From: Camillea tinctor
Lineage: Eukaryota; Ascomycota; Sordariomycetes; Xylariales; Xylariaceae
DNA: 64,000 bases
Direction of reading: 5' to 3'
NCBI GenBank assembly: GCA_022578605.1
Contig: MU394122.1
Location: 124,001 to 188,000, forward strand
The notes beneath the pieces were generated by a model. The model was not told where the DNA came from and did no database searches. It was given only the letters and a program-made list of their open reading frames with translations. The position numbers were made by a program, and so were the translations under genes. Positions 37,216-49,545 of the stretch are shown one piece after another. How positions within the stretch are numbered: position 1 is the stretch's first letter; each line of letters starts with the position of its first letter.

Positions 37216-37661
37216 ATGACATTAGAAAATCGCCTTTGGGGGTGGATGAAAAGTAATGATGATATCTTCATCTACCTATTATTTATTATCGTAGCAATTG
37301 TGAGTCTACTGCTACGCTATGAACCTTCATCGATGATGTAACTAAAGCCATATCTTCTCGTGTACAGACAGTCACTTATACGCTCTGGAAGAGGCTGCCT
37401 ATTCAGGGGCTAATGCAGCAGATGGAGGAGAGGATGGGTGCAGTGAAGAAGGAGACATCGATGCAAGAGAGGAAGGATATTTCCAGAGTCCTCAACTACT
37501 TAGATGCTATCCACGAAAGGGCTTTGAAGGATTGTATATGGTGAGAAGCTTGGCGCCGGGTTTCATGTCTCGAGCTATGGAACCAACTGCGCAGAAACGC
37601 CAAGAGGATGGTCATTGCACCTTGGTTGGAGTACATAGGCAGTTTCTGGATGTTCAATTGA
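37216..37661 (+). CDS. Small single-span membrane protein (three exons)
   Basis: Predicted exons are 37216-37299, 37368-37540 and 37607-37661, giving about 103 aa. Exon 1 encodes MTLENRLWGWMKSNDD and a membrane span (IFIYLLFIIVAI) running into exon 2. Exon 2 is a charged helix: LWKRLPIQGLMQQMEERMGA, KKETSMQERKDISRVLNYL and DAIHERALKDCIW. The first two splice sites are good (GTGAGT, TACAG). The last acceptor is less sure: the nearer CAG at 37594 would create a stop, so AAGAG at 37606 was chosen, giving the end MVIAPWLEYIGSFWMFN. It looks like a tail- or signal-anchored small membrane protein with a cytosolic coiled-coil helix. Function unknown. Confidence 0.5.
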
Positions 37662-38423
37662 GGCCAACTCGACTATGATCGATCGACGCAACCTTTCCCA
37701 AGTATTAGCATTACAATGCTTGTTATGTCTTTTATATCTAAAATGTTCGCTAGTTTGAATTATGGGTATCTCGTTTACTTTATATACGTCTCTCTATATG
37801 ACTCTATACGACTAGTTCTTCTCATCTCGCAGAACCTATCGTGCTCAAGCTAATATAAGCGTGTCTATAGCTTGTTAGAATAACCGGCGCCGCTACCATA
37901 TAGGCGCGATGGTGATTATGACCACCTTGGCATCAGAAAGCCATCCCAAACAATATTCCGACAGCAAGTATCTAAATGTGTGCTCTAGACAAGAAAATTC
38001 CCAACGTCGAGCGATTGAGAGACGTGGAATGTGTGGTATGGATAGGAAGTGACCTCACATATCTGACTGGTATGGTTTGGCATAGTCATCCACGACTAGT
38101 AGTCTTCATGCTTCTAAGGCCTTAGAATTACTAGAAGAGAGACCTCGCGCAATCACTCCAACCCAATTTTAGCCTTAGTATGGCCAACAGATGATGTGGT
38201 GAAATGCCAATATTCATCTGACCGATTATCCGGATCGGGGCCTTGCTATTGAATATTGGGTGCTGTCGAAGATAATGAATGGAAGGATGGTGTCTTGCCA
38301 ATATTCACTTCTGCAACGATAATGATTTATCGCATTCAAGGGTGTTTTTCGACAAGACGGCCTCGAGTGTTTTACCGTGTGGTTGAGGGTATCTTGTATA
38401 ATTTCGTTTTCCTTGCTGCTCGG
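37662..38423. other. Convergent intergenic region
   Basis: 3' ends of the small membrane protein gene (+) and the PTH11-like gene (-). No exon recognised. Confidence 0.45.
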
Positions 38424-40344
38424 TCACCGACGTAGTTTCTTCTGACTTATCTTTTTCGTGAGATGTATACTCCCGTCCTGGTCCCTAACCGTGTCGTGAC
38501 TCGGCCTCGATATTCCAAATATCCCTCCCTTCTGGTTCCGCTCGTAGGCCTGTCGTCCTTCCGACATGACCTGTGCTTCCGAAGTCGCCTCCTTATCCGA
38601 TACTCCAAGTGGAAGAACACTGTTCTTGACGTAGCTATCTTTATAATGGTCTTGTACCTGAGACTTGGCGCCCGTGAGAACTAATTTTAAGCTGACCTCG
38701 CTTCCGACCCGGCTGTGTTGCGATTGAGGGGTAGATGTCTGCTGTAGCTCGTAACGGTCGTCGTCGTCGCCTGAGAGTCGACGGTGCTGGTGGGTCACGT
38801 GTACCTCTTGAGTGACAAATATTTTATTTATCGACTCTGTGATGACGGGCCAGAACACTGGAATCGACGCGCATATGCTGGCTAGCTCAATTTCGATAAC
38901 CCCTAATATGATGCTGATCGGGCCGTACCACTGTAGAAAGGAATTAGCGACCGCGAAGCATGAGAATATGAAAGAGTCTGTTAGCTGATCATGATGTCTT
39001 TGAAGTTACTAACCGTAGGGTCGAGAACAGGGTATGTTCCTGCTTGGTGTAGAACTACAGTCTGGACCCGCCAGATGTTTATTACATTAATCCTTGAGAC
39101 AAAACATGTTAGTGGATATAGGACACTAGGGAGATGAAGAAGACTCGGGTTATTCAGACGTACGTAAGCCCTAAACAGAATAATGTGCCAACTGCAAGTC
39201 GCTGTCTAGTACAGGACGTTTTCCTAAAATCTGAAAAGTAGCAAGTCAGTATAACGTGCTACATGTCGGAGGTTTTCCACTGTCGTCTGGATTTCAAATT
39301 TGGAAAGGGGTGATGATGGTTTTTTTTAGCATCAAGATATGCGAGATCACACATACTAAAAATGTATTAGTATCAAGTAAAATACACATCAAACGAGGAA
39401 CGGGAATCGAGATTTCAGGTAAGGAATGGCTTATACTGACCATAGAGGAACTGGTATCGCGAGAACAATCATGTCGAGGACAGCATTTGTAACGCCATGG
39501 GCGATGAAAGTCCCTGCGATTTCTGATGGTGCTTTGGAACCAAAGCCGTAACATACAGCCGGTAGTGTCCAGTTCCAGAAACCTGATATAGGGAAACATG
39601 GTGCGATAGCACAAAAAACGAATGCAACTCCCCAGAGAGTTACAAAACCAATCATCCCCCAGACTATCTTTCTTGTCCGAGTTTCCCTGCCAAATACGCG
39701 GAGGTATTGTGTCAGGAGCGTTAATTTCATAAGTGTTGTCGCGATGGTGAATGTGACTAGAGATGCGTAGAATTTCTACTAGATAGTTAGCATCCGAGAC
39801 TGGGCCAAGGCGTAAGCCGGGCAGAAGAAATCTACCTTCTGAAAAAGGGTTATATTTTCCAAGCCGATGGTTCGGATATGTTCTCCAAAGCCATTGCTGA
39901 ACGCTGGTCAAGTCGTTAGCTTGAATACCTATGGAAGCCCACAAACAGGAAGTGGAATACTATAACCTACATAGTAAGACAGATATCGACCCTATAGTTC
40001 CCGTGACCTACAACCTGACGTTAGATCTTGCTACTGCATTGTAGAATAAAGACACCGGGAATATACTTACTTTGAAAAACACCATTAACAAGTCGTCTAC
40101 GCCGAGGCAGCGCAGGGCAAAGCGGGTGTATAATCGCAGTGTCACACATAACCACGAAACCACCTTTAGTTACGGTTAGTGGCGCCAACGGGCACGATTC
40201 ACGGATCGGTGATTCAAGGCATACCATAAAAGAGATAATTACGGCAAAGGCATTCAGGCGGTTGTTGAAGAGTGGCCGGGGCTCGTGTGAATTATCGTAT
40301 GCTTCGAGGAGCGCATATAGCGACTCCAGACTGCTCGGGTTCAT
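38424..40344 (-). CDS. PTH11-like seven-helix membrane protein (fungal rhodopsin-type domain)
   Basis: Predicted plasma-membrane receptor-like protein of the Pezizomycotina PTH11 group, some of which sense surfaces or host cues. Eight exons in transcript order: 40344-40225, 40163-40071, 40014-39971, 39896-39836, 39775-39441, 39223-39164, 39092-39014 and 38930-38424. All phases agree, giving 432 aa. Family marks: LRLYTRF then DDLLMVF after helix 2, GFGEHIRTIGLENITLFQK before helix 3, and KFYASLVTFTIATTLMKLTL with YLRVFG. Then come the Cys-containing loop CFPISGFWNW, the LDMIVLAIPVPLW helix, RLAVGTLFCLGLTINVINIW, and a last helix with the C-terminal WYGPISIILGVIEIELASIC. There is no N-terminal CFEM domain. 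The tail after the last helix (about 120 residues) is soluble and Ser/Gln/Lys-rich. The 44-nt third exon makes the second extracellular region short, so this small exon is the least certain. Confidence 0.85.
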
Positions 40345-43300
40345 CTTTCATGTGGCGAAACCCTAGATCAGTCGTCCACCAAATCGATCCAAAGAGTGAC
40401 ATTCCCTTCCTCGAGCCGTTGATCAGTCGACTCCCCAACCTCTGGTCCGTCCCTCTCGTCCTTTTCCCTTCTAGATGTCGATCACGATGGGGGGGTCACC
40501 TTCGTCGAGGTCGCTCGCTGCACATGTGGCGTGTGTAAGTGCGTGTATGTGTCGCGCTTCACGCAGAGGAACGAGAAAAAAAAAAGAATTGCTGCTGCCA
40601 ATCTCTAAGTAAGCAATCACGCACGCCTAAGCGCAAAGCAACTCGTGTGGGGATTTAGTCCATTCTTCAATGAGCAGACCAGGGTAGATTAGTGATCAAT
40701 GCGGATGAGGCACTGGCTAACCTAGCGCAAGTCGAAACGAGACCAGGCGAAATGAATTACCAGAATGTCGATTGGTTCCGTTGTGGACTACGCGGGGCCC
40801 GTTCCCTTGACTATCCCTTACTGCCGCAGAGGGTGGAAAACTTGACTCTATCCTTGTCTAGCCCACAAGATTCGATGGAGATCGATGCAGACATGATACG
40901 ACCGAATATTTCCGTCTAACTTATAGCTTTTCTGAGCAGACAGCCTACCTAGTTGCACATACAAGGCATAGCTTGGATGTAGGCTATCGGATCGGTAAGC
41001 TGTAAGCAAGTAGGCTGTAGGTAGGCAAGCTCAGCCGTTGGCGGGAAATGGAGCCGTGCCAGTATCGAGAGACTCAGGGGGGCCAATCAGGTTGGCATGT
41101 CCAGATCGGAATTACACATCACAGCAGGTTGACGTATGTACACTGCCTTTAGGTAGGCAATGCTTGATTTGCAGCAGTGTTGTGCTGTTTGATCATCGTG
41201 GGTATTTCCCAGTACCGCTGGGTGTTATGGAGACAAGTGCCTCGCCCCCGACCTTGTCCTGCAGTAGGCTGGATGCCGGGTAGGTAATGAACAAGGTGAA
41301 GAAAAATAGTAATAATAAGCAGCACGAACTCGGAATAAGATGGGCGAAAGTGTCAATTGATCCTGGCAGATACATATCACCCAAACTCCTAATGCACTTA
41401 TGAAATCACCTAAAGGTTGTGTTATATGCACAAGAACAAGTCCTAACTTAGACTGAGTCCTAACTTTCTAACTTCCAGAACCCTGATTGGTTTGATTACG
41501 GATTTTCCTTTTTCTTTTCAATGTTTTAGCTTTAACTATATACTAACTAGTACTAGGTTCTCGGTCAACTTTCTGACTATTGATTGACAGTTTTGAAGGC
41601 TTTCCGGTCTTTGGGGATTCCGAATTGATGTGTCAAAAGGGAAGAAAAGGGAATATCGTTACCAATAAAATGGAGTTATTGGGTCGGATGCCTTATGTAT
41701 GTATGTAAAGAAGTTTCTAAACCCATTTCAAGTCCTTCGAACTCCCCTCCCCACTCCACTGAATATGATTTAGTTACTAGCTGTCAATAATGAAGGACTT
41801 TGCATATTGACACACGATGGTGGGTTACCTAGAATGGTTTCCCTGGTCTTATCTTCATGAGCTGACAGACAGCATAGTGTGTGTACCTATACTATGTATG
41901 CTAAGGCGGGCTGTGGTTAAGTATTAAATGACAAACCTCCTTATAGATATTATTCCGATTACACGGCCACGTGGATCAAGATGCAAAAAGTGATTTGTGA
42001 CAAGTACCTACCCCGTACCATATCGAAGCTTGTCTACACGCCTCTTTTCGTATGTATGCATCTACTTACCTGATGTTTCACGATGAGGCGTTTCCAGCTT
42101 CTCCTATTTCTTTCCATTTCTCTTCGGATAGCAGGGTTATAGCCATTGACCGAGCCAAATGTGCACAAACACACCGAATATTATGTAGTACCATCTCTTA
42201 GATGTTCAAACACACAAATTCGGTGTTGGCCTCTTTGACCTCTTAGTATCCTCCAGGATCTAAGATTACATCCCATGTGTTCACACACCAAATCGGCTTA
42301 CATCAAACGATATAAAACTGCCAACATATAGAGCACGTACGTATGCGGTCCGGTATAACCTACCACACCCTTAGCCTTTAGCGTCCGGAGGGCGCAATCC
42401 GTTTGGTGGCGTGCTCGTAACCCAGTCTGGTTCCAGGACAACGGTTATGGGATAAGCGGATGGAGGGTTGCTACCTCCTACCATTACCACCACTACTACT
42501 TTATGCATACCACGCATGTGCCTGTACATACACTAGATAGATGCTCTAGCGTAGGAGATTTCTAGAGCAGTTCGGGGCGCAAAGACGTGCTCACAGATAC
42601 TGTAACTGTTCGTTTGAACAGGGGGGAGCTGAGGTAGCGTTCTGTCGTCACCTGCTGACCGCGCGATGCTACCTACCGATATGTGACTTTCATGCTGCTG
42701 AAAATAATTTCACTTGCCATGGTTTTAATTCACTTATAGTGTATTTATTTCCGCGATCATTTTATCTTTTGATCACACACCTTACTAGGCTATATCTTTT
42801 CTAGCTAGCTTAGACCCAGAATATTGAATTTACCTAGGGTGCCGTGAGAAGCGGTTTCACTAAAAAAAAATGCTTCGTATACTACGAACCAATAGGACTT
42901 CGAGATGGCTTACAGGGTCGACGCGGGGATTATTCGTAGAGGCACGATCAATTGATATGATTGATTGATATAGTAAACAACAACGTCTTACTCTCTAGCA
43001 AGTCATTCAGTTACTTGAAAGATCTATGTGCTAAATTTTCATATAACCTAATTATTACAATCCATCAATCGATGTTAGGTAAATCGATTGGGACCTGGAT
43101 ACCTATCAAAGCCTTCAAGATACTATAAGGCTTCGCATCGTGATATTTTCTATTTACGTTAAACTGAACCATCTTCGTGGTGCTTCGTTCATCTTGACAG
43201 GCTATCCTTTTACCGAACTGACTTCCTCCCGCTACACTACAGCATCTACAGTACCTGTTGCTTGTATGACACCGAACCCATATGAGATTCGCCATACACA

Positions 43301-44626
43301 ATTTCCAAGTTAGATCGGCCGCTAATGGATTGGGCCATCTAACTAACGGCTACTACTAGCGTACATGTGAGCAATTCCCGGTCATCATCAAACTAGGCTC
43401 GGGCCAAGCACCGAGGACTTTGTGCCTGATTGGCCGGGCGTCTGCCAGTTTGTGGTATGAGTTTGCACGCTAGCCACCGAGATCTCAGGAACTAAGGGGG
43501 CGAGCCTAAGCCCGGGAGGGCGAACTCGCGGCTCGATAGGGCACTACTATTGTGCAGCTAACTAGTAACCTGCGCCGAATACCTCCGAATGTGGTGATTT
43601 GCAGACGGATCTTGCTTAGCACTGGGTTGGTAGATGGTAATATTTTCCCGATTGCCAACGCTGAGCGCGAGTCGGCTTCGTGATGCCGGAGTGGGTAAGC
43701 GATAAGGGGTCACGCAGAGCAGGGACATGAGAGTAGGGTACCTGAATATGTAAAAGAAAGGGGACGGGCTGTTAGGGCACAGGAAACAACTCTCCCTCAT
43801 TTTCAGCCCCTATCTGCATTTACCAATTCTTATCTTTTCCTTCATTCAGCGTGACGATTTTTACGAGTCAAGAAAAAAAAAAGGGAGTGATATGATGCGA
43901 ACAGGCAGGAACATACATAAATCATCGTGAATCCCAGCCTATACAATGCCCCTATTATTTACTTTTAATAGACTCCCCTATGCACGCATCTCACGATATG
44001 CCCACTTCGTTATGTGACATAGCGTAGATGAACATCGCTTTATTTTAATCCCATTAAGTGCCCGCTGTCAACGTAGGCTGACGGGTAAAGAGAAAAGGAA
44101 AAGAAAAAAGAAAAAAAAGCGTCCTTATCGTGATTAAAGCATCAGAGCCAAGCATTTCTACCATGTGCAGTAGGTGAAAAATGTACTATGTTAGTTACAG
44201 TAGTGGATCTCTTTTCTTTACAGTCGTGAACTACCGAATTTCCTTTCCGTTCATATATCTTCCATGGGAAGAAAAAAAAAGAGAAAAGAAGCGTGCCTTT
44301 AAACCTAGTTCCCTCCCCGCTCATTATGGAGACCAGCAAAACGATTACGGGACCCTTCTCAATCATCTTGAAACACCGGTCACCAGGAAAACCCAGAACC
44401 ATGGGTCAACTCAACCAATGTAAGGTGCAGCGTACCTACATACATTATACGGGTATTGTAGTTTGATACGCAAGGTACATAACGTACAGAACAATAGGAA
44501 GATATGCTCCGTATATCACGCTAGCCCACACACGACTTTATAAGTCTTAGTGATCCACCCCCCTATCTTCCCCTTGCCTCTTATCCGACTTGACTCGTTT
44601 CGGCCACGGGGTAAGCTACGCTACAA
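40345..44626. other. Gene-poor 4.3-kb region
   Basis: No exon with family resemblance is seen on either strand. The first 300 bp are the promoter of the PTH11-like gene. Open frames near 40.7, 41.2, 43.1, 43.6 and 44.2 kb are short, lack conserved motifs and match AT-rich noise. A GC-richer stretch lies near 43.4-43.6 kb. No terminal inverted repeats or long tandem repeats were noticed. Confidence 0.45.
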
Positions 44627-47208
44627 CTAGAGGTCGTCATCCATGGCATTGACCCTCCGCTCGCCGATCTCTCGGATCTTGTCTCCGAGGATCGACCGCC
44701 CGTACCTCTCTGCGACCTTGCCGGCGGCTTCGATCATCCGGCCGGTGCGGTCGCGCATGAGCTCGACGAGCTCCAGCGCGCGCATGCCGCGGTCCTCGCC
44801 CTCGCGGCACTCGATCGCCAGGAACTGCAGCAGCGTCTTGTCGATATCGAGCTCCAGCCGCGCCAGGGCCGAGCGCTGCGCGTGGCTGCCGCTGGTCGAG
44901 TCGGCGAGGTCCTGGAGCTGCGCCGCCGCGATGCCCTTGAGCAGGTACTGCTGCTCCAGCTTGCGCGTCTCGGACTCGTCGTCCTCGGGCTCTGACGTGC
45001 CGTCGTCCATGGCGTCTGGGTCAGACTTCTTTTTCTTTGGCGGCTCTGAGCTCAGCGGGATGGAGAACTCGAACTCGGAGAGCAGTGGGCGGGGGAAGTA
45101 GGGATACTTGTCCCCGCCCTTGAGGATGATGCAATGGAATTTGTTGTCTGCGACCGCGATGGGGAAGTATGTTTCGCTTTTGCGCCCGGACGCAAGACGA
45201 GGCAGGAGTCTTGTGTCGAGGAGTGGTATCCATGACGCTCTTGAAGGCTGACGCCAGTGTAGAAGGGTTAATAGTGTCCCTGTTGAGTCATAGATGCATG
45301 GATCCTATTTTCTGTTAGTGTCGCTTCAATAATCAAGGAAATGATTGTCAGGAAGCTTACGCCGTTGTCTGAGAAGAAAACACTCTTCAACGTTGCCCCT
45401 TCTGGGAGGGCTACAGTGTCCTCGTTTTGGCAGATCTCATCTCTCTTCACATTTTCAATAGAATAGAGCAGTCTCGTATAACCATCAGCACCCACAGGGC
45501 CATTGCCTATGGTCATGACGTAGTCCCTCCAGCTTGCGCATGTCACCATGGGAGAGCTCTTGGGGCGATACACGCGGTATGGTATTCCAAAGAGAGTGTA
45601 GACTCTGACATAGTTTGCTGTCGTGGTTACAGTTACAAAAGAGTCGCTCAGAGACATGGCTAATACGGCCTCTCCCTTCGGTAATTGGGTTCGCCAGTCT
45701 GTACGCTGAGTCCAGGTCTCATGTGGCCGGTAGAAGATGGTTGCTGGTGTATCATCTTTGGGTGGGCACGAGAAGAGAGACCCGTTTTCCGTCAGACACG
45801 CCTTATCGTAAAGGAATGTGTCGGTAAAATGGAAGTCTCTGTGAAATTCATGATCATAGAACTCCACAGTGACTGTGTGGTGTCCATCCTGGTCTACAGT
45901 CCAGATGAACCCAATCAAATTAAGACATAAATATTTTCTGTTCCCTCGCCATGGAGTGGATCCCGGCTGGAAAGCCTCGTGATACTCGGGCTCGACGTTG
46001 CGGCGTTTGCTGAGAGGTTCGCCAAACAAATCATCCTCGCCATGCACTCGCTTCCCATTGCTGTTCATCACATACCCGGCACCGTCATCATCAACAACGA
46101 AGTCATCATCCTCTGGAAGAGGTCCATCCATGAGCGAGTCATAACTGCCGACAGAATCCCTGCGCGGCCTCGAGGGCATGGGTTTTCCATTTGTCTCTGG
46201 CCGTCGCGCATTGGCTGAGATTTCCGACAGCGGGTCATGGATAAAAGGGGCTGGCTGAGTGCCAAGTTTCAACAAGGACACATGTTGTTCAGGGACGAAA
46301 TCTGGGTGAATGTACACCTCTCCGTCCGAATTGGTGAACGATACTAGGTTGTCGGTGGGGTGCCATGAAATATCCATGACATTTGCATAATCGTGTTTGG
46401 CGATGATGCTTTGGTTCCTGGAATCCCATATAATAATCTTCTTGTCCTTACCGGCCGAAGCCAGCATGGCGCCATTGGGAGACCAGGCCAGAGCCGTGAT
46501 ATCTCCATTATGCCCATTGGAAAAAGCCCGTTGCTTCTCCCAGTCGTTCTTCGATACTACTTGGATGTCCCTTGTGGGGGTTGGCAGAGCAAATGCGCGC
46601 CCATCCGGATGCCAGGCTATCTTGGCGCTGGCCTCAGACTCTGTGTCTAGCACACCAATGATGCCATCGACTCTCCTGATCAACTCAGGTTCTTCTGATC
46701 CCAAATCATATACATACACAATCCCATCAGTACAAGATAATGCTACGGTCGTCCCTTTCGTATCAAACGCCAGATGCTTCGTGGGCTTGTTGTGTTCTCT
46801 AAGATGCCGGACCTGGCTATTGTCATCTGTGCGGACGACTTTCACGGACAACTCGTCACTGGCAACGGCGCACCACTTCGAGTCCGGTGACAAGGCGACA
46901 TCTCGTATGGGAAGAGGGCTTCGGTGTAGGAACTTGTCGAATGCGGCATCGCGTATAGAGTAGAGACTGACGGTGCCGTCCTCAGACCCAACCACGAAGA
47001 ATTCATTCGAGGCGTCTACGGCGAGATTCTGTTCGGGGCAATCGTCGATGTTGGTTGGCTCGCCGTCAAAACCTGTCTTATATAATCGGATGGTGTTGTT
47101 GGACCCGACAGTGACCAACTTGGTACCGTTTGGTGTATAGGCGCAATGGGTCGAACCCTGCGTATGGGCTGGCCGCGCACGAGGGCGGGGAGGTGCTGTA
47201 GATGTCAT
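44627..47208 (-). CDS. MCL1: Ctf4/AND-1 homologue (Mcl1/SepB), replisome adaptor
   Basis: Trimeric hub that ties DNA polymerase alpha-primase and other clients to the CMG helicase and helps sister-chromatid cohesion; nuclear. Two exons, 47208-45361 and 45304-44627, giving 841 aa. The N-terminal WD40 propeller (about 1-310) shows THCAYTPNGTKLVTVGSNNT, GTVSLYSI, ALAWSPNGAMLASAGKDKKI and ISWHPTDNLVSFTNSDGEVY. An acidic linker (LMDGPLPEDDDFVVDDDGAG) follows. The conserved SepB trimerisation domain (about 400-730) includes AFQPGSTPWRGNRKYLCLNL, FTDTFLYDKACLTENG, RVYTLFGIPYRVYRPKSSP and the exon-2 start DPCIYDSTGTLLTLLHWR. The C-terminal helical bundle contains KLEQQYLLKGIAAAQLQDLA. There is no HMG box, as usual in fungi. 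It shares a short divergent promoter with a WD40 gene. Confidence 0.95.
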
Positions 47209-47626
47209 TATTTCTTCTGTTATCTTCTTCTCGGTCGGCTCGAATTGTGAATAAGAAGAGAGGAGACTTGGTATGTATTCGACTCAATTGAATTGAATTT
47301 AAGGTAGTGTTAAGAAAGAAGTGTGTAAGTGTGTAAGTGTATAATACTAAGAATTGTACGAATCAGAACGCGTCGACGCGTCTCGGCGGTCAATTTACTC
47401 AATTTACGCGGTACAACTCGATCTAAAAAACCCCAAGAACCACTCAGTCCACTGTGCAGGGGTTTTCCTGAACCCCACCTGTCCCACCAAATCATAGTGG
47501 TCCAAGCGCCGTATTACTAAAACTTCAGGGGTTGCCTCTGTTGCTCTCTACTATTATGCTAGGTACCTACCTATATTCTCGATTCTCTTATAAGACATCA
47601 ACCAGTTCATACTTCGTATCAGAACA
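47209..47626. promoter_or_regulatory. Divergent promoter of MCL1 and a WD40 gene
   Basis: Only 418 bases separate the two start codons, so both promoters sit here. The segment holds two MluI-type cell-cycle boxes (listed separately) and C/T-rich stretches on both sides. Confidence 0.7.
47368..47381. promoter_or_regulatory. Paired MCB boxes (ACGCGT x2)
   Basis: Two exact ACGCGT hexamers at 47368-47373 and 47376-47381 are separated by two bases. They lie about 160 bases upstream of the MCL1 start. ACGCGT is the known MBF (Mbp1-Swi6) site that drives G1/S transcription of replication genes in yeasts. The palindrome could serve either gene; MCL1 is the natural target. The other copies I noticed in the window lie in GC-rich coding sequence. 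Confidence 0.65.
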
Positions 47627-48938
47627 ATGAATCAAGCAACATCCTCAGAACAATTCTTTCAGACAGAGTGAGCATTATTCTTATATATCACACATAGATT
47701 TGCTAGATTTAACGATTTATTTCCTTTGTTTGAAAAACAGTGCCGAGCAGGCTCTTCAAGAGCGACGTGCGGCCAAAGCTGGAAATAAATATGGCAATCC
47801 TGTCGTATTAAAGTCCAAGTTGCTGGCTGCTGTTCCGGATCCAGCATCACCCTCCTCAATTTTCACTGCCGAGTCTGCAGGTTCAGTCCGTAGAGTAAAC
47901 GTTGACGTGAGCAATAATATATCCAGTCTCGCTCTATAGAGATTTACTGACTCGGAAAGTCTGCAGACGGGAGACACAAAGCAGGTATACAGAGGTCCTT
48001 CAGCACCTGTTACCTGTGTTGCCGTCGGTGGTCCTGGAAACAAGACACTGTTCGCTGGGTCTTGGGATAAATATATATGGTCTTGGGATGTCACGTCCAA
48101 AGCCCCAGGCCGCAAGTACAGCGGCCACACGGATTTTGTCAAGGCCATCGTGTGCACCAAGATCGGCGGAAAGGAATGCCTCATCAGCGGGGGCGCAGAT
48201 AAGAAAATCATGGTCTGGGATATCGAGACCGGGGCCCGACTACACGTCTTGCAGGACCAAACTGTGTCCATGATGGCTGTTCAAGATCTTGTCGTTGACC
48301 CTGTACAATCTACAGCCGATTCAATTATCCTCGTCAGTGCTAGCAGCGACCCGCATATCCGTCGCTGGCAGATCACACTTGATGGATTTGAGCAAATTAA
48401 GGAGGCTTCTCCTGACGAGCCCGGTGCCGCACGCCATACGATCCTAGAGCATGATACCACTGTGTATAAGCTGGTATTCGACAGGGACGGTGAAGAGGTG
48501 GACTTGTGGACGTGTAGTGGTGATGGTACCGCAAAATGTCTCTCGCGGCTCAAGGGCTTTGTCCCGGATGATTCCATACAACACGGCGCTCACGTGCGAG
48601 CTGTAGCCGTTACGGATCAGTGGGTGCTCACAGCCGGCAGAGATGAGGACATCAAGATCTGGGACCGTTCATCAGGAAAGCTATACTGCACATTGGAGGG
48701 GCATTACAATGAAGTTACCGATTTAATTGTCCTAGATGGAGGCAATCGTGCCGTGTCGGTATCCATCGATGGTACGATACGTACCTGGCCTCTTCAGAGG
48801 GCCGATCTCGATAAAGCAAACAAGGAGAGAGAAGACAGGGCAGCAGGCGTGGAAAAGGCAGCACCTGTAGAGCCGGTGGAGGGGCTTATGACGGTTGAGG
48901 AGGAGGCCGAGTTGGCGGCATTGATGGAAGAAGACTAG
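47627..48938 (+). CDS. WD40-repeat protein
   Basis: Three exons, 47627-47667, 47741-47906 and 47967-48938, giving 392 aa. The N-terminal 65 residues (MNQATSSEQFFQTDAEQALQ, ERRAAKAGNKYGNPVVLKSK) are helical or basic and precede the propeller. Repeats read APVTCVAVGGPGNKTLFAGS, YSGHTDFVKAIVCTKIGGKE, LISGGADKKIMVWDIETGAR, LVSASSDPHIRRWQI, LWTCSGDGTAKCLSRLKGF, VLTAGRDEDIKIWDRSSGK and AVSVSIDGTIRTWPL, enough for one seven-blade propeller. The C-terminus is an acidic/Ala-rich helix ending MTVEEEAELAALMEED. I cannot assign a known complex; the shape fits an adaptor. It is divergently paired with MCL1, so it may be co-regulated in the cell cycle. Confidence 0.88.
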
Positions 48939-49545
48939 CTTGGGAATTATATTTTTGGTCTTTGACTATGCACGATGATCTAGGAAGTCAATTTACTTAA
49001 CCTAGGTAATTTTGCCTTGTTAGATTCTTGATGGTATTTACAACATCAATTTTCACAATGAAGGCATGTAGCATATATAGTACCCAGTAAGCCCCTTAGG
49101 TATTAGCCCCTTATGTACCCAATCCCTCCATATGATGAGCCTTCACGAACCTCTAGGGGTACAATAAGTATACTCTATACTTCGAGAAAGTTTTTATAGG
49201 TATGCTTTACAAATATCTACTCTTAAGCTTCATTCGATTTTATATAGGCTATAGTAAAGATATAGTTACATGATGGCTGGGAGTTGTACATAATAAATGT
49301 TTACCATTATGTCTGGTTAGTGTAAGTCAATAATGCCCCTCAGCCAGATAAGATAAGATAAAATGCTCCTATGGTAGTACGCTAGGTTTTGCTAGCAAGG
49401 TTGTCAGTTGTCAGGGTGGCAGTGCGGGGTGTATTAGATGAGTCAGCAGTCTTTTTGGCGGGTTAGACCCCTCCAAAAGACTATTTTATTTTTTCTTACC
49501 CACGAGCCGAGTGTGTTCTAAGTGACTCACGGTCACCACTCCGGA
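48939..49545. other. Intergenic region
   Basis: AT-rich 3' region of the WD40 gene and promoter of the valyl-tRNA synthetase gene. No exon recognised. Confidence 0.45.

Noticed and set aside
40692..40919. 75-codon plus-strand frame upstream of the PTH11-like gene
   Set aside because: No family resemblance, no splice partner and AT-rich surroundings.
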